Assembly: GCF_014204795.1 (NCBI RefSeq)
Contig: NZ_JACHMB010000001.1
Span: forward strand, 6,894,501-6,958,500
Reading direction: 5' to 3'
Length of the DNA stretch: 64,000 bases
Origin: Nonomuraea jabiensis
Lineage (GTDB): Bacteria; Actinomycetota; Actinomycetes; Streptosporangiales; Streptosporangiaceae
A program made the translations under genes and the position numbers. Under the pieces are notes generated by a model that was given only the letters and a program-made list of their open reading frames with translations, was not told the DNA's origin and made no database searches. Within the stretch, counting starts at the first letter, position 1; each line of letters starts with the position of its first letter. Below are positions 49,070 to 57,379 of the stretch, piece after piece.

Positions 49070-49357
49070 TCAGGTGCTGACCTTGAAGGGGTCGTGTTCG
49101 GTCAGCAGTTTGTCCAGCCGTGCCTGGTCGACGCGCTTGCTGACCTCCGACTGCTCCTGCCGGTCCCGTACGACCTTGCACAGCGTGACCGTCGAGGTGA
49201 CGACGTACAGCAGGCCGAGCCCGAGGAACGCCCTGACCCACCCCTCGACGGGCAGGTAGACCAGGGCGATCACCACGGAGGACAGCGAGACGGCGAACGA
49301 CAGGATCGCCTGGGCGTAGAACGCGGTGGTCTGCGTGGGTTGGATGGGCTTCGTCAT
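49070..49357 (-). CDS. YiaA/YiaB-family inner membrane protein
   Basis: 95 residues from the ATG at 49355-49357 (MTKPIQPTQTTAFYAQAIL). Two membrane helices (about 12-35 and 40-62) match the YiaA/B family, with FYAQAILSFAVSLSSVVIAL and VRAFLGLGLLYVVTSTVTLCKVVRDRQE. The C-terminal tail is charged. Members are small stress-linked membrane proteins of unknown function. A 7-bp inverted repeat, GTACTCA-N9-TGAGTAC, lies 45 bp upstream and may be a control site. Confidence 0.85.
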   Translation of the reverse strand: MTKPIQPTQTTAFYAQAILSFAVSLSSVVIALVYLPVEGWVRAFLGLGLLYVVTSTVTLCKVVRDRQEQSEVSKRVDQARLDKLLTEHDPFKVST

Positions 49358-49401
49358 GCGGTCATCGTCGCGCCGCGCGACAGCCCGCCGCATGGGGTCA
49401 C

Positions 49402-49424
49402 GTACTCAAGTTACTTCTGAGTAC
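49402..49424. promoter_or_regulatory. GTACTCA/TGAGTAC inverted repeat upstream of YiaA/B
   Basis: GTACTCA (49402-49408) and TGAGTAC (49418-49424) are exact inverted repeats with a 9-nt spacer. The half-sites equal those of the streptomycete MacR box, but in the opposite order. Confidence 0.4.
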
Positions 49425-49461
49425 GGCCGGCCGCTCGGCTCGTGGCGGCGGCCGGCCGTAC
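49421..49461 (-). terminator. Terminator after DAHP synthase
   Basis: GTACGGCCGGCCG (49421-49433) pairs perfectly with CGGCCGGCCGTAC (49449-49461), with a 15-nt loop. It is about 40 bases after the aroF stop on the minus strand. Confidence 0.75.
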
Positions 49462-49501
49462 GCGTGGGATCGCTCGTGGCAGGCAGGGATATCGCATCAG
49501 G

Positions 49502-50533
49502 TCAGACGGCGACCGCCACCGCGGCGGACTTGCCGAGCAGTGCCGGGAAGTCGTTCATGACCTGGGCCAGCTCGCCCAGGTCGGCGTCGACCAGGGCCTG
49601 CGGGCCGTCGCAGAGCGCCTGCTCGGGCTGCGGGTGCACGTCGATGATCACGCCGTCCGCGCCCACCGCGATGGCCGCGCGGGTCAGCGGCAGCACCAGG
49701 TCGCGCCGCCCGCCCGAGTGGGACGGGTCGATGATCACCGGCAGGTGCGACAGGCGCTGCGCCACCGGCACGGCCGAGACGTCGAGCGTGTTGCGGGTCG
49801 CCGTCTCGAACGTCCGGACGCCCCGCTCGCACAGGACGATGTCGAGGTTGCCGCGCTGGGCGATGTACTCGGCGGCCATGAGCCACTCCTCGATCGTGGC
49901 GGTCATGCCGCGCTTGAGCATCACCGGCTTCCCCGCCGCCCCGACCGCCTGCAGCAGCGCGAAGTTCTGCATGTTGCGGGTGCCGACCTGCAGCATGTCG
50001 GCGTAGGAGGCCACCAGTTCGACGTCCTGGGCGTTCACGACCTCGGTCACGATCGGCAGCCCGGTCTCCTCGCGCACGTCGGCCAGGATGCGCAGGCCCT
50101 GCTCGCCCAGCCCCTGGAAGGCGTACGGCGACGTACGCGGCTTGAAGGCCCCGCCGCGCAGCAGCACCGCCCCGGCCGCCTGCGCCATCCTGGCCGCGTC
50201 CAGCGTCTGCTGGTGCGTCTCCACCGCGCACGGCCCCGCGATCAGCGTCACGGTGTCGGGGCCGATCGGCACGCCGCCCACGTGGACCGTGGAGCGTTCC
50301 GGGTGGTTCTCCCTGCTGACCAGCTTGTACGGGGTGGACACGCGCATGACGTCGCGCACCCCGCCCATGCCGCGCAACGCGACTGGGTCGAGCTGCGTCA
50401 CGTCGCCGACCAGGCCGACGATCGTCCGTTTCACGCCCTTGCTGACGAAAGCCTCCACCCCGGCCGCCTGGACGACCGACACGATCGCCGAAAGATCATC
50501 CGCGGTGGCCTCGGGGCCCATCACGATCACCAT
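49502..50533 (-). CDS. aroF: 3-deoxy-7-phosphoheptulonate (DAHP) synthase, AroG/KdsA-related
   Basis: 343 residues from the ATG at 50531-50533 (MVIVMGPEATADDLSA), eight bases after AAGGAG. Residues about 1-70 form a ferredoxin-like regulatory domain (VKRTIVGLVGDVTQL). The barrel follows: TLIAGPCAVETHQQ (about 96), LLRGGAFKPRTSPYAFQGLG, QVGTRNMQNFALLQAVG, MLKRGMTATIEEWL and IIDPSHSGGRR (about 262). This is the class I-beta enzyme. It catalyses the first step of the aromatic pathway from PEP and erythrose-4-phosphate. It is preceded by a leader peptide and attenuator, so control is probably by charged aromatic tRNA. Confidence 0.94.
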   Translation of the reverse strand: MVIVMGPEATADDLSAIVSVVQAAGVEAFVSKGVKRTIVGLVGDVTQLDPVALRGMGGVRDVMRVSTPYKLVSRENHPERSTVHVGGVPIGPDTVTLIAGPCAVETHQQTLDAARMAQAAGAVLLRGGAFKPRTSPYAFQGLGEQGLRILADVREETGLPIVTEVVNAQDVELVASYADMLQVGTRNMQNFALLQAVGAAGKPVMLKRGMTATIEEWLMAAEYIAQRGNLDIVLCERGVRTFETATRNTLDVSAVPVAQRLSHLPVIIDPSHSGGRRDLVLPLTRAAIAVGADGVIIDVHPQPEQALCDGPQALVDADLGELAQVMNDFPALLGKSAAVAVAV

Positions 50534-50561
50534 CTGTACAACTCCTTTGTCCGGAAACACA

Positions 50562-50650
50562 GAAGGCCCCGGGTCCTGTCGGACCCGGGGCCTTCGTTCG
50601 CCTGTCTGCTAGCGCAGCGTCAGATGGCGAACGGACTCGGGTCCGTCGCC
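50562..50650 (-). promoter_or_regulatory. Transcription attenuator of DAHP synthase
   Basis: On the minus strand a terminator hairpin is formed by GAAGGCCCCGGGTCC with its complement (50562-50595, TGTC/GACA loop), followed by TTCTGTGTTT. Segment 3, GGCGAACG (50595-50602), can instead pair with segment 2, CGTTCGCC (50626-50633). Segment 2 can also pair with segment 1, GGCGACGGAC (50641-50650), directly downstream of the Phe-Trp-Tyr codons. This is the classic 1:2, 2:3, 3:4 arrangement of a trp-like attenuator. Confidence 0.85.
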
Positions 50651-50677
50651 ATACCAAAACAGGGACGCGTTGCGCAT
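50609..50677 (-). CDS. Aromatic leader peptide of the DAHP synthase attenuator
   Basis: 22 residues, MRNASLFWYGDGPESVRHLT plus LR, with the consecutive codons for Phe7-Trp8-Tyr9 just before hairpin segment 1. The ATG is at 50675-50677 and the TAG at 50609-50611. There is no Shine-Dalgarno. A -10 TATCCT (50686-50691) ends eight bases upstream, so the leader peptide is likely translated from a leaderless transcript. Stalling at any of the three aromatic codons should uncover segment 2, form the antiterminator and let transcription enter aroF. Three different aromatic residues in a row would make one sensor for all end products. It was found by reading the upstream region; translation is inferred. 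Confidence 0.85.
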   Translation of the reverse strand: MRNASLFWYGDGPESVRHLTLR

Positions 50678-50685
50678 AGGCCGTA

Positions 50686-50691
50686 AGGATA
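50686..50691 (-). promoter_or_regulatory. -10 element of the leader-peptide transcript (TATCCT)
   Basis: On the minus strand TATCCT is followed by TACGGCCT and the leader-peptide ATG (50677). Confidence 0.6.
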
Positions 50692-50727
50692 GCGCACCGA
50701 ACCCGCCCGCGAAGCATCATCGATCCG

Positions 50728-51369
50728 ATGGCAGGATGGCCCCAGACCACGAGTCAGGTGAGGGGAGTGATCGTGGAGGAGTCGCGCCTGCCTCCAGGCC
50801 AGTACGTGCCGCGCGGCCGACCCGTGATCCACTACGGCAGGGTGCCCCGGTTCAAACCGGAGAGCTGGGACTTCCGGGTCTTCGGCGCCACCGCGTCCGG
50901 GGCGGAGCACCATTTCTCCTGGAGCGAGTTCGAGAGGCTGCCGCGCGCCACCCGCATCGCGGACTTCCACTGCGTGACCAAGTTCTCGCTCATGGCCAAC
51001 GAGTGGTCCGGCGTGACCCCCGCCACGATCATGGCGGCCGCCCCGCCCGCTCCCGGCGTGCGCCACGTGATGATCTGGGCCGAGTACGGCTACAGCGCCA
51101 ACCTGCGCATGGCCGACTTCACGGCCCCCGACACGCTGTTCGCCATGGAGCTCGACGAGAAGCCGCTCAGCCCCGACCGGGGCTTCCCGCTGCGGATCGT
51201 CGTGCCCCACCTGTACGCGTGGAAGAGCGTCAAGTGGGTGCGCGGCATCGAATACCTCCTCGAAGACCGCCGGGGCTTCTGGGAGGAGCGCGGCTACCAC
51301 AACGTCGCCGACCCCTGGCGCGAGCAGCGCTACTCCTACCAGGAAGAACCCGGCGAGGGACCCCCTTAG
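50728..51369 (+). CDS. Sulfite-oxidase-like molybdopterin oxidoreductase
   Basis: 213 residues from ATG 50728; a GTG at 50758 or 50767, nearer an AGGGGAG, are alternatives. It has the SUOX-type molybdopterin-binding core: WDFRVFGATASG, RIADFHCVTKFSLMANEWSGV with the conserved molybdenum-ligand Cys (about 84), HVMIWAEYGYSANL and FPLRIVVPHLYAWKSVKWVRGIEYL. No signal peptide is visible, so it is cytosolic, and neither heme nor dimerisation domains are present. The family reduces or oxidises S- or N-oxides such as methionine sulfoxide. The electron partner is unknown. Confidence 0.88.
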   Translation: MAGWPQTTSQVRGVIVEESRLPPGQYVPRGRPVIHYGRVPRFKPESWDFRVFGATASGAEHHFSWSEFERLPRATRIADFHCVTKFSLMANEWSGVTPATIMAAAPPAPGVRHVMIWAEYGYSANLRMADFTAPDTLFAMELDEKPLSPDRGFPLRIVVPHLYAWKSVKWVRGIEYLLEDRRGFWEERGYHNVADPWREQRYSYQEEPGEGPP

Positions 51370-51410
51370 ACTTCACTCCTGGTTTTCCCCCGGACACGCT
51401 CTGTTTTGGC

Positions 51411-51416
51411 TACGGT
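51411..51416 (+). promoter_or_regulatory. -10 element of a leaderless transcript (TACGGT)
   Basis: TACGGT ends seven bases before the GTG at 51424; no ribosome site precedes it. Confidence 0.55.
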
Positions 51417-51423
51417 TTTCCCC

Positions 51424-52581
<1,158 letters not shown>

Positions 52582-52647
52582 TCAATTCATTACGGTGGGC
52601 TGGCGTGTCGCTTGTGACCTTTGCTTTCATACGGCAGCGTGGAGGAC

Positions 52648-53388
52648 ATGCTGAGAGTCCTGGCCGTCGACGACGAGGTGCCCGCTCTGGAGGAGCTCGC
52701 TTACCTGCTGCGCCAGGACGAACGGATCGAGCACGTCGCGACCGCCGCCGACGGCGTCACGGCGCTGCAGGACATGGTGCAGATGATCGGCGGGGGCGAG
52801 CGGCTCGACGGGGTGTTCCTCGACATCCGGATGCCCGGGCTCGACGGGCTCGACCTGGCCCGGCTGGTCGGCGGCTTCCCCAGCCCGCCCCGGCTGGTGT
52901 TCGTGACGGCGCACGAGGAGTGCGCGGTGCAGGCGTTCGAGCTGGAGGCCGTCGACTACCTGCTCAAGCCGGTCAGGGCCGAGCGCCTGGCCGAGGCCGT
53001 GCGCCGGCTGGAGGCCACCTCCCTGCCCGCGCCCGAGCCCGGCCAGGACGAGGTGATCCCCGTCGAGCTGGGCGGGCGCACCCGGTTCGTGCCGCAGCAG
53101 GCGGTCTGGTTCGCCGAGGCCAAGGGCGACTACGTGCGGCTGCACACCGCCGACGGCAGCTACCTCGTGCGCATGTCGCTGGCCGCGCTGGAGCGGCGCT
53201 GGTCGGACGCCGGGTTCATCCGCATCCACCGCAGCACGCTGGTCTCCGGGCGGCACGTCAGCGAGCTGCGCTTCGAGGGCGGGCGGGTGACGCTCACCGT
53301 CGGCACCGAGACGCTGCAGGTCAGCAGGCGGCACAGCCGGCAGGTGCGCGAGCAGCTCGTACGCCACCACCGGGGCGTGTTCTCATGA
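52648..53388 (+). CDS. LytTR-family response regulator
   Basis: 246 residues from ATG 52648 with GGAGGA upstream; GTG 52639 is an alternative. Receiver: LAVDDEVPALEEL, phosphoacceptor in GVFLDIRMPGLDG (Asp about 59), FVTAHEECAVQAFELEAVDYLLKPV. LytTR DNA-binding domain: about 135-240 (VWFAEAKGDYVRLHTADGSYLVR, ERRWSDAGFIRIHRSTLV). Its stop overlaps the next start in ATGA. It controls, presumably, the small membrane protein and sodium symporter that follow in the same operon. Confidence 0.93.
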   Translation: MLRVLAVDDEVPALEELAYLLRQDERIEHVATAADGVTALQDMVQMIGGGERLDGVFLDIRMPGLDGLDLARLVGGFPSPPRLVFVTAHEECAVQAFELEAVDYLLKPVRAERLAEAVRRLEATSLPAPEPGQDEVIPVELGGRTRFVPQQAVWFAEAKGDYVRLHTADGSYLVRMSLAALERRWSDAGFIRIHRSTLVSGRHVSELRFEGGRVTLTVGTETLQVSRRHSRQVREQLVRHHRGVFS

Positions 53389-53678
53389 CGGCGGAGCGGC
53401 GGGTGATCGTCTCCCGCAGGCCGGTCGCGCTCGGGCGCTCCCGCGACCGGTTCGACCCCGACGACGGCGGGCCCGACGTGCCGGCGATCGTGGGGCGGCA
53501 GTTACGGCAGGCGCTGCTGACCGTGGGCGCCGTGGCCGCGCTGCTGGCGGGCGTCCCGGTGATCGCCGTGTGGGTGCCCGCTCCCTGGGCCTGGTTCGCG
53601 CTCTCGCTGGCCGTGCAGGGGGCCTGGGTCGTGCTGGCCGTGCTGCAGCTGAGGCGCGCGGAGCGGCTGGAAAGGTGA
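53385..53678 (+). CDS. Small two-helix membrane protein (symporter partner)
   Basis: 97 residues from ATG 53385, overlapping the LytTR stop by four bases. After a basic, partly disordered N-terminus (MTAERRVIVSRRPVALGRSR) there are two membrane helices (about 42-63 and 68-88: LLTVGAVAALLAGVPVIAVWVP and WFALSLAVQGAWVVLAVLQL) and a short ARG/GLU tail (RRAERLER). Position and size match DUF485-type subunits that travel with SSS symporters. It probably forms a complex with the symporter encoded next; that is an inference from context. Confidence 0.82.
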   Translation: MTAERRVIVSRRPVALGRSRDRFDPDDGGPDVPAIVGRQLRQALLTVGAVAALLAGVPVIAVWVPAPWAWFALSLAVQGAWVVLAVLQLRRAERLER

Positions 53679-53745
53679 ACGGGCTGCGGCTGGGGCGGGC
53701 GGGGCGGCTGGAGAGATGAGCGGGCTGCGGCTGGGGCGGGCGGCG
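53664..53745 (+). repeat. 41-bp tandem duplication before the symporter gene
   Basis: Two copies (53664-53704 and 53705-53745) differ at a few bases. The first contains the end of the small membrane protein gene; the second repeats its last codons and stop (RLE-R-stop) between that gene and the symporter start. Confidence 0.85.
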
Positions 53746-53747
53746 AG

Positions 53748-55238
53748 ATGACCGTCGCGGTGCTGACCGGGATCGCCTTCGTGCTGGTTCTGGGCGTCAT
53801 GGTGGGCTCCGCGCGACCGCGCCGCGCCAGCGGCGTCTCGGACTTCCACGTGGCGGCCAGGGCCGTTCCGCCGTGGTGGAACGGCGCCGCCATCGCCTCC
53901 GAGGTCACCTCGGGCGCGGCCTGCCTGGGCCTGGCCGGGCTCATCGCCACCCGGGGCGGGCCGATGGTGTGGTACCCGCTGGGGGCCACGGCCGGGTTCG
54001 TCGTCATCCTCGCCCTGGTCGTCGCCCCCTTGCGGCGCTCGGGGACGTACACGCTGGCCGACTTCGCCGAGTGGCGGCTGAGATCGGTCAGGCTGCGGCG
54101 CCCCGCCACGTTCCTCGTCCTGGTGATCGGGCTGGCGTTCATGGTCGCGCAGCTCCACGCGGCCGGGGCGGTGGTGCGGCTGCTGACCGGGCTCCCGCCG
54201 TGGCTCGGGTGGGCGGCCATCGCCTCGGCGGCGCTGGTCGTGGCCTGCGCGGGCGGGCTGGGGAGCGTGACGAGCGTGCAGGCGGCGCAGTTCTGGCTGA
54301 AGCTGGCCGTGTTCGCCGGGGTGGGGGCGGTGTGCTGGTGGGCGGCGGGGGCGCGGTCCGTCACCTGGTTCCAGGGGGCGTACCGGGCCGCCGAGCCGGG
54401 GCTGGCGGGGGTGGGCGACCCGTCGCTGCCCGGCGTGCTGACCGTGCTGGTGGCCTGCGCGCTGGGCACGATGGGGCTGCCGCACGTGATCGTCCGGGTC
54501 TACACCAACAGCGACGGGCGCGAGGCCAGGCGGTCGATCGTGGCGACGCAGGTCATGCTGGCGGTGTTCTGCGTCGTGCCGCCGCTGTACGGGCTCATGG
54601 GGCACGGGCACCCGCACCATGGCCCCCCGGACGAGATCGTGCTCCTGCTGCCCGCCAGGCTGCTCCCAGGACCCGTGGGCGACGCGCTCACCGGGGCGCT
54701 GGCCGCCGGGGCCTTCGCCGCCTTCCTGGCCACCACGACGGGCGTGCTGGTGGCGGTCGGGGGAGCGGTGTCGGCGTGCCTGGCCCGGGCCGGGGTCCGC
54801 GCCTTCCGCGCGGCCGTGTGCCTGGTGGCGCTGGCCGCGCTCGCCCTGACGGCGCTCACCGGGCCGCAGGTGTCGGTGGCGCTCGTCCTGCTCGGCTTCA
54901 GCCTCTCGGCGGCCACGCTCTGCCCGCTGCTGGTGCTCGGGATCTGGTGGCGGCGGCTGACGGACGCGGGGGTGGCGGCCGGGTTCGCGCTCGGCGGGGG
55001 CGTGACGGCGGTGCTGGTGGTCGAGGAGCAGGCGGGCGTGAAAATGGGCGTGCTCACGTCCAACCCCGCGCCGGTGGCGGTGCCGGTCGCGTTTGCCGCG
55101 ATGGTGATGATTTCCCTGGTCACACCGGGTCGGTTGCCGCGCGGGGTGGGGCGGATGATGGCCAGGATGCACCTGCCGGAGCACCTCGCGGGCCCGGGGG
55201 ACTACCGCTCGTCGCAGCACGGCGACCGCTCATCGTAA
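53748..55238 (+). CDS. Sodium/solute symporter (SSS family)
   Basis: 496 residues from ATG 53748 (MTVAVLTGIAFVLVLGVM). About thirteen membrane helices are predicted. The SSS segments include DFHVAARAVPPWWNGAAIASE, the helix-1 region SYATLADFAEWRL-like TYTLADFAEWRL, and the sodium-site helix ALGTMGLPHVIVRVYTNSDGREA, typical of ActP-like acetate or monocarboxylate carriers. It is the last gene of the LytS-LytTR-small-protein operon. The substrate is probably a small organic acid. The tail (HLAGPGDYRSSQHGDRSS) is cytoplasmic. Confidence 0.92.
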   Translation: MTVAVLTGIAFVLVLGVMVGSARPRRASGVSDFHVAARAVPPWWNGAAIASEVTSGAACLGLAGLIATRGGPMVWYPLGATAGFVVILALVVAPLRRSGTYTLADFAEWRLRSVRLRRPATFLVLVIGLAFMVAQLHAAGAVVRLLTGLPPWLGWAAIASAALVVACAGGLGSVTSVQAAQFWLKLAVFAGVGAVCWWAAGARSVTWFQGAYRAAEPGLAGVGDPSLPGVLTVLVACALGTMGLPHVIVRVYTNSDGREARRSIVATQVMLAVFCVVPPLYGLMGHGHPHHGPPDEIVLLLPARLLPGPVGDALTGALAAGAFAAFLATTTGVLVAVGGAVSACLARAGVRAFRAAVCLVALAALALTALTGPQVSVALVLLGFSLSAATLCPLLVLGIWWRRLTDAGVAAGFALGGGVTAVLVVEEQAGVKMGVLTSNPAPVAVPVAFAAMVMISLVTPGRLPRGVGRMMARMHLPEHLAGPGDYRSSQHGDRSS

Positions 55239-55254
55239 CACCACTCTCCGTATA

Positions 55255-55475
55255 GCGATGACTACGGACCGTTCAACGAGCTGTCCGAAAACAGGGTATC
55301 GCCCGCAAGATCGCGACCGTAGTGTTTCGGCAACGGAAAGCCACTCCGGCGCATCGGGGGGGACGAGCCGGGGGGCTCACAACAGGCCTGATGCGCCGGC
55401 TTCACCGGTGACCGCGCAGGTCACCACGGCTGCCGGGCCCCCATCCGGGGGTGGGGCCCGCCACGCCGGTCACGT
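55255..55475. ncRNA. Candidate structured RNA or regulatory region
   Basis: No gene is seen in this interval, but it can fold extensively. ACTACGG (55261-55267) pairs with CCGTAGT (55317-55323). CCGGCGCATC (55346-55355) pairs perfectly with GATGCGCCGG (55390-55399) around an inner GAGCC-GGGG-GGCTC hairpin. GGTGACC-GCGCA-GGTCACC and GGGCCCC/GGGGCCC hairpins follow. The minus strand carries two runs of six or seven C. The strand and the function are not established. Confidence 0.4.
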
Positions 55476-55562
55476 GAAGGGGCGCCTGCTGAGGCCCTCA
55501 GCCGGCCCCGCGATTCGGCCCTTCGGGGGCGGCCGGATCGCGCGAGCAGGCGCCCCTTTCAC
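55474..55562. terminator. Long terminator stem between SSS and endonuclease IV
   Basis: GTGAAGGGGCGCCTGCT (55474-55490) pairs with AGCAGGCGCCCCTTTCAC (55545-55562), with one bulged base, around an inner GC-rich hairpin. It lies between convergent genes. Confidence 0.75.
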
Positions 55563-55577
55563 GACGAGGCGGCCGGG

Positions 55578-56417
55578 TCAGGAGTCGCGCAGCTTCTTCA
55601 GCAGGGCGATGTCCTCGGCGTGCTTGGGCGCCTTGCCCGGCGTCTCGATGCAGATCGGCACCCCCGCCACGGCCGGGTGGCGCAGGAGCTCGGCGAACGG
55701 CTGCGCGCCGATGTGGCCGGCCCCGATGTTCTCGTGCCGGTCCTTCTTGGCGCCGCACACGTCCTTGGAGTCGTTGGCGTGGATCAGCTTGAGCCGCCCG
55801 GGGGCGATCTCGTGCAGGGCGTCGAACGTCTCCTTCACCCCGCCCGGCGCCGCGAGGTCGTGGCCGGCGGCGAAGGCGTGGCAGGTGTCGAGGCAGATGC
55901 CGGCGCGCGGATGCCAGTCGAGCGCGGCCAGGTAGGGCTCGATGTCCTGGACGGTGGCGCAGAGCATGGCGCCCTGCCCCGCCATCGGCTCCAGCAGCAG
56001 GTCGGGCCCGCCGTCGGGGATCTCCTCCAGCAGCGGCAGCAGATTCTCCCGCACCTGGCGCAGCGCGTCGTCACGCGACTGGGTGACCGCCGAGCCCGTG
56101 TGCACCACGACCCCCTTGGCGCCGATCTCGGCGCCGCGCCGCAGCGTGTGGCGCACCAGGGCGATGGAGTTGGCCAGGGTCTCCGGGCTGGGCGAGCCGA
56201 AGTTGGCGAGATAGGGCACGTGGACGAACGCCTCGACGCCGGACTCGGCCAGCTTGGCGTCCTCCTCGGGCTTGCCCTCGGCGAGCGCCCAGGCGCGCGG
56301 GTTGGTCACGAAGACCTGGATCATCTCGGCGCCGATCTCGGCCATGTATTTCAGGCCGCCCGTCGCGAGGCCGCCCGCGACGAGCACGTGCCCGCCGATC
56401 AGGGATGTTGGGGTCAT
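55578..56417 (-). CDS. nfo: Deoxyribonuclease IV (endonuclease IV)
   Basis: 279 residues from the ATG at 56415-56417 (MTPTSLIGGHVLVAGGLA). The Nfo TIM-barrel metal motifs are in order: IGGHV, EAFVHVPYLANF, VVVHTGSAV, LLLEPMAGQG, GICLDTCHAFAAGHDL, LIHANDSKD and the C-terminal ENIGAGHIG and ICIETPGK. It nicks DNA 5' to abasic sites with trinuclear zinc and repairs oxidised 3' ends. It is convergent with the preceding non-coding block and opens away from the purine catabolism cluster. Confidence 0.94.
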   Translation of the reverse strand: MTPTSLIGGHVLVAGGLATGGLKYMAEIGAEMIQVFVTNPRAWALAEGKPEEDAKLAESGVEAFVHVPYLANFGSPSPETLANSIALVRHTLRRGAEIGAKGVVVHTGSAVTQSRDDALRQVRENLLPLLEEIPDGGPDLLLEPMAGQGAMLCATVQDIEPYLAALDWHPRAGICLDTCHAFAAGHDLAAPGGVKETFDALHEIAPGRLKLIHANDSKDVCGAKKDRHENIGAGHIGAQPFAELLRHPAVAGVPICIETPGKAPKHAEDIALLKKLRDS

Positions 56418-56582
56418 GATGGGTCTCAGTGTAGGCGTACGCCCCGACATCCCGGCGCGGCGCGGACCGGGCGCGTCGGGCCGCCGGTTGGACGATGACA
56501 CGAAAAGTCCTGACCGCGGGGGCGGCCGGTTGGGAGTTCTCGTGGATGGACCGGGCACGAAGCGGGTGTGTGTACTTCTGAC

Positions 56583-57083
56583 ATGCCCGACACGCTGAGC
56601 GACTTCAACGCCAGGCCCCCGGCCGGCGCCGAGGAGGAGCTGCTGACCTGCTGCGCCTCGCGCGCCTTCGCCGCCAAGGTGGCGGCGCTGCGGCCGTACG
56701 ACGATCTCGACGAGCTCGCCGCGACCGCCGAGGCGGCCGTCCGGGACCTGCGGTGGGACGACGTGCTGGAGGCGCTGCGGGCGCACCCGAGGATCGGGGA
56801 GCGGGCGGCGGGCGACGGCAGGGAGGCGTCGTGGTCGCGCCAGGAGCAGTCAGGGGTCGAGGACGAGGTGCGCGCGGCGCTGGCCGCGGGCAACAAGGCG
56901 TACGAGGACCGGTTCGGGCACGTCTACCTGGTCTGCGCCACCGGGCTCACCGGGACCGAGCTGCTGGCCAGGCTGCGCGAGCGGCTGGGCAACGACGAGG
57001 AGAGCGAGCGGGCGGCCGTGCGGGGCGAGCTGGCCGCGATCACCGCGCTGCGGCTGCGCAAGCTCATGAAGGAGGGGACATGA
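56583..57083 (+). CDS. uraD: OHCU decarboxylase
   Basis: 166 residues from ATG 56583 (MPDTLSDFNARPPAGAEE); a GTG five codons upstream is less likely. The signature ALRAHPRIGERAAG (His about 71) and SRQEQSGVEDEVRAAL are the UraD core, followed by YEDRFGHVYLVCATGLTG. It converts 2-oxo-4-hydroxy-4-carboxy-5-ureidoimidazoline to S-allantoin, the last step of urate breakdown. Its stop overlaps the uraH start in ATGA, so translation is coupled. It is the first gene of the urate cluster. Confidence 0.94.
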   Translation: MPDTLSDFNARPPAGAEEELLTCCASRAFAAKVAALRPYDDLDELAATAEAAVRDLRWDDVLEALRAHPRIGERAAGDGREASWSRQEQSGVEDEVRAALAAGNKAYEDRFGHVYLVCATGLTGTELLARLRERLGNDEESERAAVRGELAAITALRLRKLMKEGT

Positions 57084-57379
57084 GCTTCTCGACGCACGTG
57101 CTGAACGCGGTCACCGGGCTGCCCGCGCGGGGCGTCCACGTCCGCCTGGAGCACGAGGGCCGGGTGGTGGCCGAGGGGCGCACCGACGACGACGGGCGCA
57201 TCAAGGGCTGGAACCCGGGCGCCGGCGTCCACCGGGTCGTCTTCGACACCGGGGCCTACCTGGAGGAGACGTTCTACCCCGAGGTCGTCGTCACCTTCAC
57301 GGTCGCCGACCCCGAACGGCACTACCACGTGCCCCTGCTGCTCAGCCCGTACGCCTACTCCACCTACCGAGGGAGCTAG
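57080..57379 (+). CDS. uraH: 5-hydroxyisourate hydrolase
   Basis: 99 residues from ATG 57080, following GGAGGGG and overlapping uraD. MSFSTHVLNAVTGLPARGV has the catalytic His of the transthyretin-like fold (His about 6), WNPGAGVHRVVFDTGAY the Arg/His strand, HYHVPLLLSPYAYSTYRGS the C-terminal YRGS signature. It hydrolyses 5-hydroxyisourate to OHCU, the step between urate oxidase and UraD. It ends immediately before the uox start. Confidence 0.95.
   Translation: MSFSTHVLNAVTGLPARGVHVRLEHEGRVVAEGRTDDDGRIKGWNPGAGVHRVVFDTGAYLEETFYPEVVVTFTVADPERHYHVPLLLSPYAYSTYRGS

Noticed and set aside
55340-55400. Firm call of 6C RNA on the minus strand
   Set aside because: The C-runs resemble it, but the two-hairpin layout of the known class is not met, so it is only reported as a candidate structure.
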